DNA of 64,000 nucleotides from Anodontia alba (taxonomy: Eukaryota; Mollusca; Bivalvia; Lucinida; Lucinidae): NCBI GenBank assembly GCA_964016985.1, contig OZ024826.1, positions 71,497,768 through 71,561,767 of the forward strand, given 5' to 3'. Both the position numbers and the translations under genes were made by a program. The notes under the pieces were generated by a model. That model had not been told where the DNA came from. It worked only from the letters and a program-made list of their open reading frames with translations, and made no database searches. Position 1 is the first letter of the stretch, and each line of letters opens with the position of its first letter. Of the stretch, positions 46,320 to 57,998 are shown piece by piece.

Positions 46320-47960
46320 GAAGAGTTGTTTTGGTGGTTGTTGCGTATGTAAATGAGGTGTATAGTCTCATCCCGCTGATTAAGATACTTGACCTGGAAG
46401 TGGATGATCTCAGCCTGCACATATCGTCTGATACTGACTTGAAAATTACTAAAACTGGTGAGGATAATCTCAGCCCCATTGTCTGATAATGATTACTTTT
46501 TATCTTAGTCCTATGGCTTGGATGCTCAGTTGTGATTTGCCCCGTCTGGCTACTTTTATATATGTACAATGAGTGTGAGTGATTTCACTTTCCTGAATAA
46601 TATGGTTTACTGTATTGGATGCGGATGATCAGCCTCCATTGTCGGACATATGATCAGAGGAGTGACATGAAATCGATGATCACAGCCTTATGGTCTGTCA
46701 TGAATGTAGAAATCAAAGAATGGGATGACTGATGTCAGTGCGATATGATACTTGACTTACCAGAGGTGAATGATCTCAGCTTCATGGTCTGATACTGGTT
46801 CACCTGAGTAGCTACTTCCCTGAATTTGATGGCTGTGCTTCATGATTGTGTCTTTACAAACCACAAGAGAATGGGGTGAATGATCTGTCTTATTGATCAG
46901 AAACTGACTAATCTTGGCCCCATAGAATAGTCTGACAAAGTAGACTAGAAGTAGCACTAGAAGAACGGACTGACTGATCTAGACACCACATGATAAGATG
47001 ACATATGAAAAGATTATTGCAATGAGATGAATGATCACAGCCTCATGCAGTTGATAATGTCAAAATTGCAAAATGGAATTGATGATTATTCAGTGTAGAG
47101 GTGGGATGGATGATTGCGGCCCCACAGACACGAGGTGGATGATCATGGCCTCGTGTTATGAATGATTAGTTAACATAGAGGTTGGGTGGATGATCGTGGC
47201 CCCACAGACACGAGGTGGATGATCGCAGCCTCATGATATGAATGATTAGTCAGTTGATGCATGGGGTGGATGATCTTGGCTCCAGAGAAAGATACACAAC
47301 CATCAAAGTGGATGATCATGGCCTTATGGTCTGATAGAGGTTATAAATGAAAAGTTTGGGGTGGATGATCTCAGCCCCAGGGAGATGATGAATGTCACTA
47401 GATATAGACATGGAATTAAATAATTAGTCAGCAGATTCATGGAGGGGATGATTTCAGCCCCATAGAATAAGATACACAACCAGCAAGGTGGATGATCACG
47501 GCCTTGTGGTCTGATAGGGATGATCAATGAAACGTTTGCGGTGGATGATTTCGGGCCTAAGAAAGATGATGAACATCAGATACATTTGTATAAAGGCAGA
47601 ACAAAATGATTAGTCAGCGGATGTATGGAGTGGATGATTTCTGCCCCATAGAATTCACAACCACCAAGGTGAATGATCACGGCCTTGTGGTCAGATAAAG
47701 ATTATAAATGAAATGCTTGGGTGGATGAATTGGCCCCAAAAGAGATGATGAATGTATGTAAATGGAGAATGAATGATTAGTCAGCAGATGCATGGAGTGG
47801 ATGATATCAGCTTCATAGAATTGGATACTTAACCAGCAACCATATACCATATAATGTTAACCAGATACTTCCTTGTAATCTGATGAAGGTTATAAATGAA
47901 ACGTTTGGGGTGGATGATCTTGGCACCAAGAGAATGATGGATGTCAGTAGATGTATAGAG
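46320..47960 (+). repeat. Degenerate satellite built on GGTGGATGATCNYRGCCYCA
   Basis: About 23 copies of a GGATGATC motif followed by a GGCCCCATAG-type or GGCCTTATGGTCTGAT-type tail, 30-80 bp apart. From about 47300 the motifs fall into a higher-order unit of about 183 bp (repeats beginning near 47302, 47486 and 47668) containing ATGATTAGTCAGC. No coding frame persists across it. Confidence 0.7.
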
Positions 47961-48440
47961 TAGCTAACCTGTACTTCAGATATGTGTAGAATGTCTCTTC
48001 CTGTATAGTAGTATAACAGTCTGGATATATGTAGTAGGGACTAGGGATCCTAGCCCTGAAGAATTAATTATTTTTCACATATATATATAAACTATATGTA
48101 TCCCAAATTGGCGGCCTAAAAAAGCCAAGTGAATCTGATATGATTCAGATGAACCTCCAAAGAGGTGACTGATCGCATCTTCATATGTAAACAATGTGAT
48201 TTGTCATTCTGAGATCTAGCTTACCTACCATTGTAATCATAATGGCTGAATTTATGTGTGTCAAAGAATATATAAGCTATCATATTAATTTTGGTTGCAC
48301 CTGACTGTAAGCTTAACAGTGATAGTTAAATAGTTTTGGAAATATCAACTGACTTTCTAACAGGATACCTCTGTTTGTCCAAAGAATCCATACTAAGAAC
48401 ATGCAAGTGACAAATTGCTTCAAGTTTGAGCAACATTTTC
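47961..48440. other. No gene or repeat recognised
   Basis: AT-rich sequence between the satellite and the M1 cluster. Confidence 0.35.
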
Positions 48441-49060
48441 CTGTAAAAAGAACAAATAACTACCATCTTTTTCCCTAAGTATTGGGACAGACAAACCTGA
48501 GCAAACATGGTAGACCCAGATCGGACCCTGCAGAACATGATGTCAGATCAGAATTTGCTCCACTTGTCAGATATCCGTCCGTCTTATGCACATGAACAAC
48601 TAGCAAAATAAAATCTATATTACAGACGTACATGAAGTATGACTAATTTATGGTTTTCAAATCTGAGCGACTTTAACCTGTAAAGAATAAGACAACTACC
48701 CTATCTATCCTAAGTATCGGGACAGACAGGCCTGAGCAAGCATTACAGACCCAGATCAGAGGCTGCAAAGCAGTCCCTGATCATGGTCCGCTCCTCGTCA
48801 AGCATCAAGCAGTCAGTACATGCATATGATAAATGGTTTCAGATCTGAGCGACATTTATCCTGTAGAAGAATAAGTGAATTACCATATTTATCCCAAGTA
48901 TTAGAAGAATACAACAACTACCCTATCTACCCCAAGGATTTTTACAGACAGGCCTGAGCTAACATTGTAGATCCAGATTTGAGCCTGCAAAAGCAGCAAC
49001 TGATCAGGGTCAGCTCTGCTTGTCAAGCATTAGCAGTCTTTATGCACATCAACATCTAGC
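48440..49060. mobile_element. Three degenerate M1 MITE copies in direct series
   Basis: Each has GGGACAGACA..CCTGAGC, AGACCCAGATC and TGATCA.GGTC.GCTC, near 48480, 48720 and 48945, with shared flanks (CTGAGCGAC.TTTA.CCTGTA). They arose by local duplication. Confidence 0.6.
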
Positions 49061-49751
49061 ACATTGATTTGTTGAGTTATTTAGGAGAAGATTTATGTTC
49101 GGCACCATTAGTATGGTGTGCTGCTTATTGAAATGTAGAATGTTATTAATATTCCAACTCGTCTCACTACATCTGGGCTTTAACATTTCTAGAAGACAGT
49201 TATGAGGAGTGGTAAACATACCCAAGTATGACAACAGTTAATTGTTATGTTATACTCATGACTTGATGGAACTCATCTTTAAGATATTTCTCTGACTCTG
49301 TCTGGATAGGAAAATTTTAATGTAAGAGAATATTCATTCCATCTTAAAAAACAAACAAAACTGATCTGAAGCACTGTATACTGTGATGTACAACTACTAT
49401 GAATGATGTTAATATGGTACATCCAAGAAATATCAGGACAAGTATCAGATACAGTTTTGGGCCTCTGAGAAGTATTCCAACAACAGATTCCAGTTATCGC
49501 TTATCCTATTTAGCCAAGACTTATATACTGCTATACTGACAGTGCATTTTATTCTGTTGTACTATTGTACAAATTCTCTTTAGTGACTCACATATAATTC
49601 CATCCAATGAGTACGTATGATCAGGAAAGTTTTGAGTTTCGTACATGCCCTACTTGGATTCTTCAAGTGTTTAGTCCTATATCCATTCTTAATCCTGAAT
49701 TATAAACACAGCTGAATTCTTTACCGAATACAGAGGCTGAGCACTTACTTT
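49061..49751. other. No gene or repeat recognised
   Basis: No coding frame of note and no internal similarity found. Confidence 0.35.
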
Positions 49752-50560
49752 GTGCAGAATGCTTAGAATTATTTACTGAACTGTGGTGTAAATCTGAAGC
49801 ATGGTTGCCTCCTAGGAAAACACACAATCAGTGAACCTTGACCTTCAAAGGTGTTGGTCTTGCTTTTTGTTCTTTTGTATTCTGCAAGGCGATTTGTTTT
49901 GAGGTTTGCCTGGTGTTGTTTTGTTCTTGTGTTTTTCGGTCCTTTGAGCATGCGATTACCTTGCTTGGGGAAGAGAGAGCTAATCTTAGTGTTTTTCGTG
50001 CATTTGTTCGATTTGCACTTGTTTGATTTTGTCTGTTTCCTCTTCCTCTTGGTGTCTGGGAAGGGCTGCTGTTTGTGATTGTGGCACTTCCTGGACTTTT
50101 CTCTTACCTTTTTTTAGCATCCGAGAATTTCTTTAAACACTGTTATATTATAGTCTCATTCTTCATTCACAATAGAAAGTCTGTGATGGATATACTTTGA
50201 ATGAACCTAAACATCCATAAATTCCGCTTGTTCAAGTCATATTGAGATTAGGTTTTCTTAACATTTAAAACTTTTGTGTACAGAATGCATAGAAATATGC
50301 ACTAAACTATGGTAGACAATCTGTAGCATGTTCTTATAGTTTCCTCCCAGGAAAACACATAGTCAGTGAACCTTGATCTTCTATGAACAGCTTATTGGTA
50401 TCTGAAAACTTCTTTAGAGCACTGTCATTTTATAGTCCAATTCCTCATCCACAACAAGAAGCCATAAATATACTTAGAATCAACTGTAAACATCCATAAA
50501 TTTCTGCTTTGACAAATCATATCAAGATGTAGTTTCTCTTAACATTGAAATTTCCTAGAA
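49752..50560 (+). repeat. Local duplication split by a retroelement fragment
   Basis: GTGCAGAATGCTTAGAA, GGAAAACACACAATCAGTGA, CATCCATAAATTCCGCTT (first copy) match GTACAGAATGCATAGAA, GGAAAACACATAGTCAGTGA, CATCCATAAATTTCTGCTT (second copy, from 50279). Only the first copy holds the fragment at 49845-50117. Confidence 0.6.
49845..50117 (+). mobile_element. 3' fragment of the Penelope-like element
   Basis: It matches, in opposite orientation, the 3' part of the element at 35821-38248: GCGATTACCTTGCTTGGGGAAG, TTGATTTTGTCTGTTTCCTC, GTGATTGTGGCACTTCCTGG, and CTTACCTTTTTTT at the end. The neighbouring duplicate (50279 onward) lacks it and serves as an approximate empty site. Confidence 0.75.
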
Positions 50561-50633
50561 AAGATGATATATACAGCAGCAGATGCAAACCAGAAGTGCA
50601 ATCCTAAAGAGATAAATAAATAATAATAATAAT

Positions 50634-50785
50634 GAGCTCTCCAGCATTGTACTAATGTTTGCTTCTCCTTATCCAAAGAAATTAGCTGGACTGCAGCTTC
50701 TCTGTATATTGACCACATGATTGACAGTGTGCCTTTACCAATCAGTGCTAGTCCAGCCACCTATTGTTTTGACCAGCATGATCTG
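50634..50785 (+). repeat. Dispersed repeat, copy 2 of 2
   Basis: See 44336-44480; the copies are about 85-90 percent alike by eye. Confidence 0.7.
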
Positions 50786-51810
50786 GTTTGGGATTGCTAA
50801 TGGGCAAATTTCGTCAATTTTTTACAGAGTTATCTACCCGAGACAAGCCCTTATTTTCGTTTCCGGACGATAACTTGAGTAAATAACAAGGGATTTTAAC
50901 CAAACTTGCTATATGCATTGACATTAAGGAGATCTGGTTTGGGATTGCTCATCACGAAAACATACCTATATAAATTTGACCCCCTCAAACCCCACTTTTA
51001 TATAGTAAAACTGGGGTTTACAGGGGTATACATTATTTTTCTTATTTCTGCTCAAAAACATAGATTGTTGGTACTCGTTAGAACCGCCTCAGCGAGGCGG
51101 TTCTAACGAGGTCCCACAATCTATGTTTTGAGCAGAAATACGAAAAATATCAGTTTTTTTTATTTGAAAATTTTCAGTTTTTTGGAAATGAATTTTTCTA
51201 TATAGGCATGTTTTCGTAATGAATGGGCAAATTTCGTCAAATTTTTACGGAGTTATCTGCCCGAGATACACCCATATTTTTGTTTCCAGGCCATAACTTG
51301 AGTAAATAACAAGGGATTTTAACCAATCTTGCTATATATATTGACATTAAGGAGATCTGGTAAGGGATTGCTAATGGGCAAATTTCGTCAAATTTTTACG
51401 GAGTTATCTGTCCGAGACATGCCCATATATTCGTTTCCAGACGATAACTTGAGTAAATAACAAGGGATTTTAACCAAACTTGCTATATGCATTGACCTTA
51501 AGGAGATCTGTTTTGGAATTGCTAATGGCAAATTTCGTCAAATTTTTACGGAGTTATCTGCCTGAGACTCACCCATATTTTCGTTTCCGGACGATAACTT
51601 GAGTAAATAACAAACTTGCTATATGCATTGATATTATCAAGATCTGGTTTAGGATTGTTGTCTGTCCATTGATATTATCAAGATCTGGTTTAGGATTGTT
51701 ATCTGTCCCTCCGTCATTTTCTTTCCAGACATTTTCGCAACGATAACTTTAAAATATAAACAAATAATTGCTATGGTGGGGTATAATGCTTGCGGTGCTT
51801 TAATTTATAT
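50782..51810 (+). mobile_element. HLE remnant: tandem array of about 160-bp units with a tail
   Basis: Units carry GGGATTGCTAATGGGCAAAT, TTTTTACGGAGTTATCTGCC, GGACGATAACTTGAGTAAAT and AACCAAACTTGCTATATGC. A GTCTGTCC stretch lies near 51660-51720, and the tail (GCTTGCGGTGCTTTAATTTA) resembles that of 22670-24153. It is interrupted by the M6 MITE at 50950. No 5' head is seen. Confidence 0.6.
50950..51221. mobile_element. MITE family M6, inserted in an HLE unit
   Basis: Ends CATCACGAAAACATACCTA and its inverse TAGGCATGTTTTCGTAATG; hairpin tip GAACCGCCTC-AGC-GAGGCGGTTC. Compared with an intact unit at 51364 (GGGATTGCTAATGGG), nothing at the site is duplicated. Confidence 0.85.
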
Positions 51811-51845
51811 CTTTGAGTCATCTGGGTAGTGAATGTGTTGCCATT

Positions 51846-53540
51846 TTTGTCGCACCTGCGTTAGCACGCAGCTGCGATATAGGCGTGCCGTGACCCGTCC
51901 ATTCATCCGTTTGTCCATTCGTCAACAATTGACTTGTGAGCGCAACTCCTCCTACAGTTTTTGGCCAATCATTTTGAAACTTCACAGATGTTTTGGCCAT
52001 GGTGTGTAGATGTGCATATTGTTTGCTCATAATTCTCAGATTTTTTTTTTTCTACTTTTTCCGCTTTGTTAACTTAGTCAGTTTTTACCTAAAACCCTTA
52101 TAGTCAGTGGGTGATTCGTGAGCGCAACTCCTACAGTTTTTGGCCAATCATTTTGAAACTTCACAGATGTTTTGGCCATGGTGTGTAGATGTGCATATTG
52201 TTTGCTCATAATTCTCAGATTTTTTTTTTCAACTTTTTCTGCTTTGTTAACTTAGTCAGTTTTTACCTAAAACCCTTATAGTCAGTGGGTGTCTCGTGAG
52301 CCCAACTCTTCCTACAGTTTTTGGCCAATCATTTTGAAACTTCACAGATGTTTTGGTCATGGTGTGTAGATGTGCATATTGTTTGCTCATAATTCTCAGA
52401 TTTTTTTTTTTTAACTTTTTTCGCTTTGTTAACTTAGTCTGTTTTTACCTAAAACCCTTATAGTCAGTGGGTGTCTCGTGAGCGCAACTCCTCCTTCAGT
52501 TTTTGGCCAATCATTTTGAAACTTCACAGATGTTTTGGCCATGGTGTGTAGATGTGCATATTGTTTGCTCATAATTCTCAGATTTTTTTTTTTTAACTTT
52601 TTTCGCTTTGTTAACTTAGTCAGTTTTTACCTAAAACCCTTATAGTCAGTGGGTGTCTCGTGAGCGCAACTCCTCCTTCAGTTTTTGGCCAATCATTTTG
52701 AAACTTCACAGATGTTTTGGCCATGGTGTGTAGATGTGCATATTGTTTGCTCATAATTCTCAGATTTTTTTTTTCAACTTTTTCTGCTTTGTTAACTTAG
52801 TCAGTTTTTACCTAAAACCCTTATAGTCAGTGGGTGTCTCGTGAGCGCAACTCCTCCTGCAGTTTTAGGCCAATAGTTTTGAAACTTCACAGATGATTAG
52901 GTCAGGGTCTGAAGATTTGCATATTGTTTGCACATAAATCTCAGATTCTTTTTTCAACTTTTTCCGCTTTGTTAACTTAGTCAGTTTTTACCTAAAACCC
53001 TTATAGTCAGTGGGTGTTTCGTGAGCGCCTCCTGCAGTTTTAGGCTAATAGTTTTGGAACTTCACAGATGATTAGGTCATGGTCTGAAGATGTGCATATT
53101 GTTTGCACATAAATCTCAGATTCATTTCAGCAGAGTTAGGGGCCCTTGATTTATGCCCAAAATTGGTTTCCGCTCAATATCTTGTGAAAGAATTGATGGA
53201 TTAGGATCATATTTTGCATACATATTGTTGTTAATAATACCTAGCTTGGGATTGTCACATGACATTGTTCGTCAATTTTCAGCTGAGTTACTGGCCTTGA
53301 TTAATGGGCAAAAATGATATCCGCTCAATATCAATATCTTGTGAAATAATTGACAGGTTTAGATCAAATTTTGCAAGCCAATATTCCAAATTTTCTACTT
53401 TGTCCATTTTTCTTACAAACTAACCCATCAATTTCTTGAATACTGCAAAATAGATTTTTTTCAATACAAATAGGAACTTGTATGACTTAATCCCCACAGG
53501 TGCATCCCCACAGGTGCGACATCGCTTTCCGTGGATTTTT
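51846..53540 (+). mobile_element. HLE with seven 180-bp tandem units
   Basis: Head TTTGTCGCACCTGCGTTAGC and tail CACAGGTGCGACATCG form an inverted TGTCGCACCTG pair. Leader GTCCATTCATCCGTTTGTCC. Units of about 180 bp carry GGTGTCTCGTGAGCGCAACT, GGCCAATCATTTTGAAACTT and TTGTTAACTTAGTCAG; the first five are nearly identical. The exact 3' end is uncertain. Confidence 0.75.
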
Positions 53541-54014
53541 CTTCGCATAGTTGCTGTCACTAATAGAAGTCAAAAACATTTAGGTTTGACTTGTGAACAT
53601 GTGTTAAGGTGTTAATGTTTGAACCACAGCTCTGGTAAGGGGAAGCTGAAACCCACCATCTATATTAGACCTAAACCTATATTTCATGGACCACAAATTT
53701 CGAACATTTTTTATTAGTAATGATAAAGTTATGTTAGTAATATCTGGACCACAGTTGCCCTTATGGAATGCCTAAATCATAAGAATTAAGACATGACCTT
53801 TCATATTTGCCAAATATAATTTAACATTAAAAGCTAGTCAGAAGTCCACAGGTTTGAACTACATTCTTCTTTTTCAGACTAAATTCATAAAAAAAAGTAA
53901 AAATCATTGAAAAGTAACTAGCGTATGTTTTTTTTCTACTGTTATACTCAGAGCTACAAAATGTTATCTTAACAAAGACAATGACTCCAATTTTTATGAT
54001 GTTTCCTACCATAT
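53541..54014. other. No gene or repeat recognised
   Basis: Plain AT-rich sequence. Confidence 0.35.
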
Positions 54015-54208
54015 TTAACCCTTACTACGCTAAGGGCAGATTCAGCAGACGACAAATTGGTCATATTTCTCTTATTTTTCCTAGAAAATAGGATCTGAGA
54101 CTGCATCCTAAGGAGACAATTTGCATGAAGTGTCAAATCCTATTTTCTAGGAAATATAAGAAAATTTTTCAAAATGTCATCTTTTTTACCTAGCATGCAA
54201 AGTGTTAA
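54015..54208. mobile_element. MITE family M2, TTAA ends
   Basis: TTAACCCTTACTACGCTAAG, TTCAGCAGACGACAAATTGG, inverted CCTAGAAAATAGGAT / ATCCTATTTTCTAGG arms, end TAGCATGCAAAGTGTTAA. A diverged relative follows at 54378-54560. Confidence 0.75.
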
Positions 54209-54377
54209 ACATATTGAAACTTCTTGTTTTCTGAACACTCTTGTTTAAATCGCTTTGGATACTGCACCAGCCACCTTATTATTTCCCATCGGCCCCATTA
54301 AACATGGTGTTTTCTACCATTTTATTATAATAAAAAAACATATTAAAAGTCATTGTTTTCTGATAACTCTTGTTTAA

Positions 54378-54560
54378 TGCTTAGCATGCTGGGTATATTT
54401 TAGCAGACCAACTGCAGACAACTTTGGCATGTCATGCAAATTGTCTCCGAACAATTTGTATGAAATGTTAAAGTCTATTTTGTGGGAAAAGGAAAAAAAT
54501 ATCCAAAAGAAAAGTATCAATTTGCCATCTGCTGAATTAGACCTGGGAGTGGTAAAGGTT
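54378..54560. mobile_element. MITE family M2, diverged
   Basis: GCTTAGCATGCTGGGTATAT, inverted ATTGTCTCC-GAACAAT tip and CCATCTGCTGAATTAGA. Confidence 0.5.
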
Positions 54561-54961
54561 ACATCCCTTTGGACACTGCATCATTTCCCATCACGGGTTA
54601 AACATGGTGTCAGTTTTCACCCAGCCTTTTTCCTTGCAGTACCTTTAAATCCTAGGTTATCATTTGCTGGAAATGAATCAGAGGCCATTACTTGTCAGTG
54701 ACTGATGATGTTGTCTCATGGCAGAAAACAGCTACTGTTAAGGTTTTATTATCTAACCATATAATTACCTTCTCATTCTAGCCAGCAAATAAATCATTCC
54801 CTAGCTTTGATGTCCAAATGTGTACATGTATATGTAGTTGATAGACACAGTAATGATATCATCTTCCCCTACCAGTGCCTTTGTGAAGCCTCCACCATCT
54901 TTCACACAGCTCTAGGTAAAGACATGTTTGTTTTTGTTTTTTTATAAATAGTTTCTTGTTT

Positions 54962-55726
54962 TTATGTCCCACCATTGGCATGATTCAGGGGGGCATATAG
55001 TGTTTAGGCTGTGCACATGTGCGTATGTTATTCCGTACGTCTGTACATACGTTCGTCATACATATGAGATCCTGTGAGACGGGTTGAGATTTTTGTAAGA
55101 GGTAGATTTCAGGGTTCCTATCATTATAGCAAGTTGAAATTTGGTATGAGGAGTTATGTCTATGAGTACAATAGGAATATAATAGAAATGTATCCAAAGT
55201 ACACAGATGCCTGTGCCTTGGGCTAATTTGCAAAGTTAAGATTTTTGTAAAAGGTAGACTTCAGGGTTCTTATTATTGTAGCAACTTGAAATTTGGTATG
55301 AGGATTTATGTCTATGAGTACAACAGGAATATACAAGAATCAGGTCTGAATGACCCATACATCAAGGTCCACTGACCTCTGACTTAGGCTAATTTTGTGA
55401 AGTTAAGATTTTTGTAAGAGGTAGATTTCACAGATGCCCCCACCTTGACTTAGGCTAATTTTGCAAAGTTAAGATTTTAGGGTTCCTATTATTGTAGCAA
55501 GCTGAAATTTTGTATGAGGACTTGTGTCTTTAAGTGCAAAACAAATATGCAAGAATCAAATCAAATTGACCCACATGTTCACCGATTTGGAATTAGGCTA
55601 ATTTTGAAAGGTTAGGATTTTCATAAGAGGTACATTTTAACATATTGATTCATACTGCAATCCCTTTGTGCAGTTTTATGGAGTATCCAAAGCAGGGACA
55701 TCTGTGTACTTTGGACACATTTCTAG
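54962..55726 (+). mobile_element. HLE, same family as 8591-9515
   Basis: TTATGTCCCACCATTGG head, short GTACGTCTGTACATACG leader, four to five units with AAGTTAAGATTTTTGTAAG, AGGGTTCCTATTATTGTAGC and TGAAATTTGGTATGAGGA, and an end of TGTGTACTTTGGACACA hairpin plus TTTCTAG. Confidence 0.7.
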
Positions 55727-56773
55727 TTCTACATAAACATTTATTGAGATACTCATTAGAAGTGTCTCAAAGAAAAACTTCTAATGAGTGTTGCAGTGTT
55801 CTTTGTCAAGAAAAAAAAACAACGAAAAACAAGAATTTTTTATCTGAAAAAAGTATTATACATGTACTAAGTAAATCATAGACAAACCTGAACAAACTAA
55901 GACCAAACACTGCAGAATTATCAGGATCAATGCTATTTGCCACTAATCCAGCAGTTTTAGACACGTAATCAGGTAGTGAAATGGATTTGATCAAATTATA
56001 GGGCATGTATAGTAAGGAATTAGTGTGTCAAAATATTTTAGGATGAATATTGCATCTAGAATAATGTTGCATCGGCACAAACATGAACCCATTTGGCACA
56101 TTTTATCTATATCCCTAACATTAGACCAGCCCTCATCCTAAATCCACATTCATTGATATTTGGCATACTATTTAATTGGCATATACCATATGTGACGAAC
56201 AGGTAGATAACGTAATAAACTTCTGGGTAAAATTGGTCTGGTTTAGACTCATTTTTCCCATATAATATAATGGAGTTTTGTTGTCACAATTTTGGAAAAA
56301 GTATTTGAGCAAAGATTTTAGTATTTTGACTAATGTGTAGATTACCAGATAAATCCATCCATTTTCAACTGAGCTGTGCCCATTTTCTGACTTTAGCAAT
56401 AAAATGCAGTTTTATAATGATTTCAGAAACTGAGTTATGTTCCTTTTCTGTACTTGGCATTCTTTTCCCATATAATACATATAACAGTCTTGTTATCACT
56501 GTTTCAAAAAAATGTATTTGAACTAGAGTTTGGAGGATATTTGGCATATTAATTTGGGCAAACATGTAGATCATCTGATTATCTTTTCAGGAAAATATGT
56601 TGTTGTTTTTTTTTTTACTTTTTTTGAAATACTGTGAGGATTTATGTATCAGCCATTTTGGTGATAGGATATTGCTGCATCTGAGTGATAAGCTGCAGTT
56701 GGGGCCATATTGCTTTATAAACACAGGTTTGTTATAGACTGACCAAACTGACCTGTCGCTTTGACCTTTATAT
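55727..56773. other. No gene; a weak M1 remnant
   Basis: An inverted AGAAGTGTCTCAAAGAA tip near 55760 and an M1 remnant at about 55875-56050 (AGACAAACCTGAACAAAC, GCCACTAATCCAGCAG). Nothing else. Confidence 0.4.
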
Positions 56774-56989
56774 TTAACCCTTAAAGCGCCAATCACAACT
56801 GCAGCAGACGACATTTTTAAATATTTTTTTTTTTAATTTTTCAAAGAAAACAAGTCTTGATATTTCATGTGAATCGTCTGCTTGGCAGACGATTCACATG
56901 AAATATCAAGACTTGTTTTCTTTGAAAAAGTAAAAAAATAAAAATAAATGTCATCTGCTACAAATTTTGCTTGGCGCTTTAAGGGTTAA
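56774..56989. mobile_element. MITE family M4, intact ends
   Basis: 216 bp with TTAA at both ends, TTAACCCTTAAAGCGCCAA to GGCGCTTTAAGGGTTAA, and a nearly perfect hairpin with tip GTCTGCTTGGCAGAC. Very close to 25638-25851. Confidence 0.9.
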
Positions 56990-57033
56990 TATTCATATGA
57001 AAGTGGCCACTGTACTCTTTAAGCATAACAGTA

Positions 57034-57285
57034 GCTGGCCTGGGTGGCTCAGTCAGATACGCATCCGACTGGTGATCTGTAAGGTGGTCGTTGGTTAGAT
57101 CCCCGTTAGATCTGGCTACATTCTTTCATGGAGATTGATCATGAAATGTTTTGTAGGGTCATTCCCCCCACCCCTTATGCTGATTCAAGAAGGGCAGTTG
57201 TCAGTTTATGGCAAAAGAATGTGCACAAGTACTGGTTAACAAGCCTTCCCAGTAAAAGTGTGGTTAGGTAGACTGCAGGACTCGA
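57034..57285 (+). mobile_element. tRNA-derived SINE, third copy
   Basis: tRNA-like head to about 57115 with GTGGCTCAGTCAGA and TTGGTTAGATCCCC (B box decayed); body GCTGATTCAAGAAGGGCAGT and CTTCCCAGTAAAAGTGTGG. Confidence 0.75.
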
Positions 57286-57890
57286 GAAACTGAAAATTGC
57301 CGATTGGTCCAGTCTTTCCGGTCGCATTTAGGATTTTACCGAGCGGAGAATTCGGTATTTTCAGTAACCATTGTTAAAGAATTTCCTTATTGCAATTTCC
57401 AAACGCAGATACTGGTTTATTATCAACATAACAAATGATATACTAGCATTGATTACACTTGCTGAACTTATCTGCACCAATAAATGGCAATATAGCTCAA
57501 TATTATCAAACATGGGTGATTTAATTTACTTTTACTTTCACAACAGCTGGGCACTCAGTTGGTGAAGAGCACAAAAGGGAAACAACTGGAATCTCTTCAG
57601 ATTGTGGCAAATCACGTTTTCACGTTTGCCTAAAAAAATTTGCTGCAGGTAGCCACTACTTTTTTATCTTAATTTCTATGGACCAGTAAAAAAAAAAATG
57701 GTGTTTTATCCTAATACCCCATCAAGGCCCAGCACATTAGACTTCAGCAGGCTGAGCACGTTAAAATTACAATGAAGATCGAACATTAAAGATAATTTTA
57801 AAATTAAATTAACAAATTAACAACAGAGAGAAAAACATCTTTTTATGTTGTAATGTGCCAAGCTTTGTCCCTTTTATGCTTACTGTAATA
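57286..57890. other. No gene or repeat recognised
   Basis: Appears single copy within the window; no spliceable frame of note. Confidence 0.35.
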
Positions 57891-57894
57891 ACCC

Positions 57895-57998
57895 CAAGTG
57901 TTGAGACAGACAGGCCTGAGCAAACAGTGTAGATCCAGATCAGACGCCACAATATGCATGGCTTCTGATCTGCATCTACTCCATCTACCACTCATCAG
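57895..57998. mobile_element. MITE family M1, cut by a LINE
   Basis: GTTGAGACAGACAGGCCTGA, GCAAACAGTGTAGATCCAGA, then CTACCACTCAT, where the LINE 3' end joins. Confidence 0.65.

Noticed and set aside
46320..47960. CRISPR-like regularly spaced repeats
   Set aside because: The spacing is irregular, the spacers are themselves repetitive, and the genome is eukaryotic.
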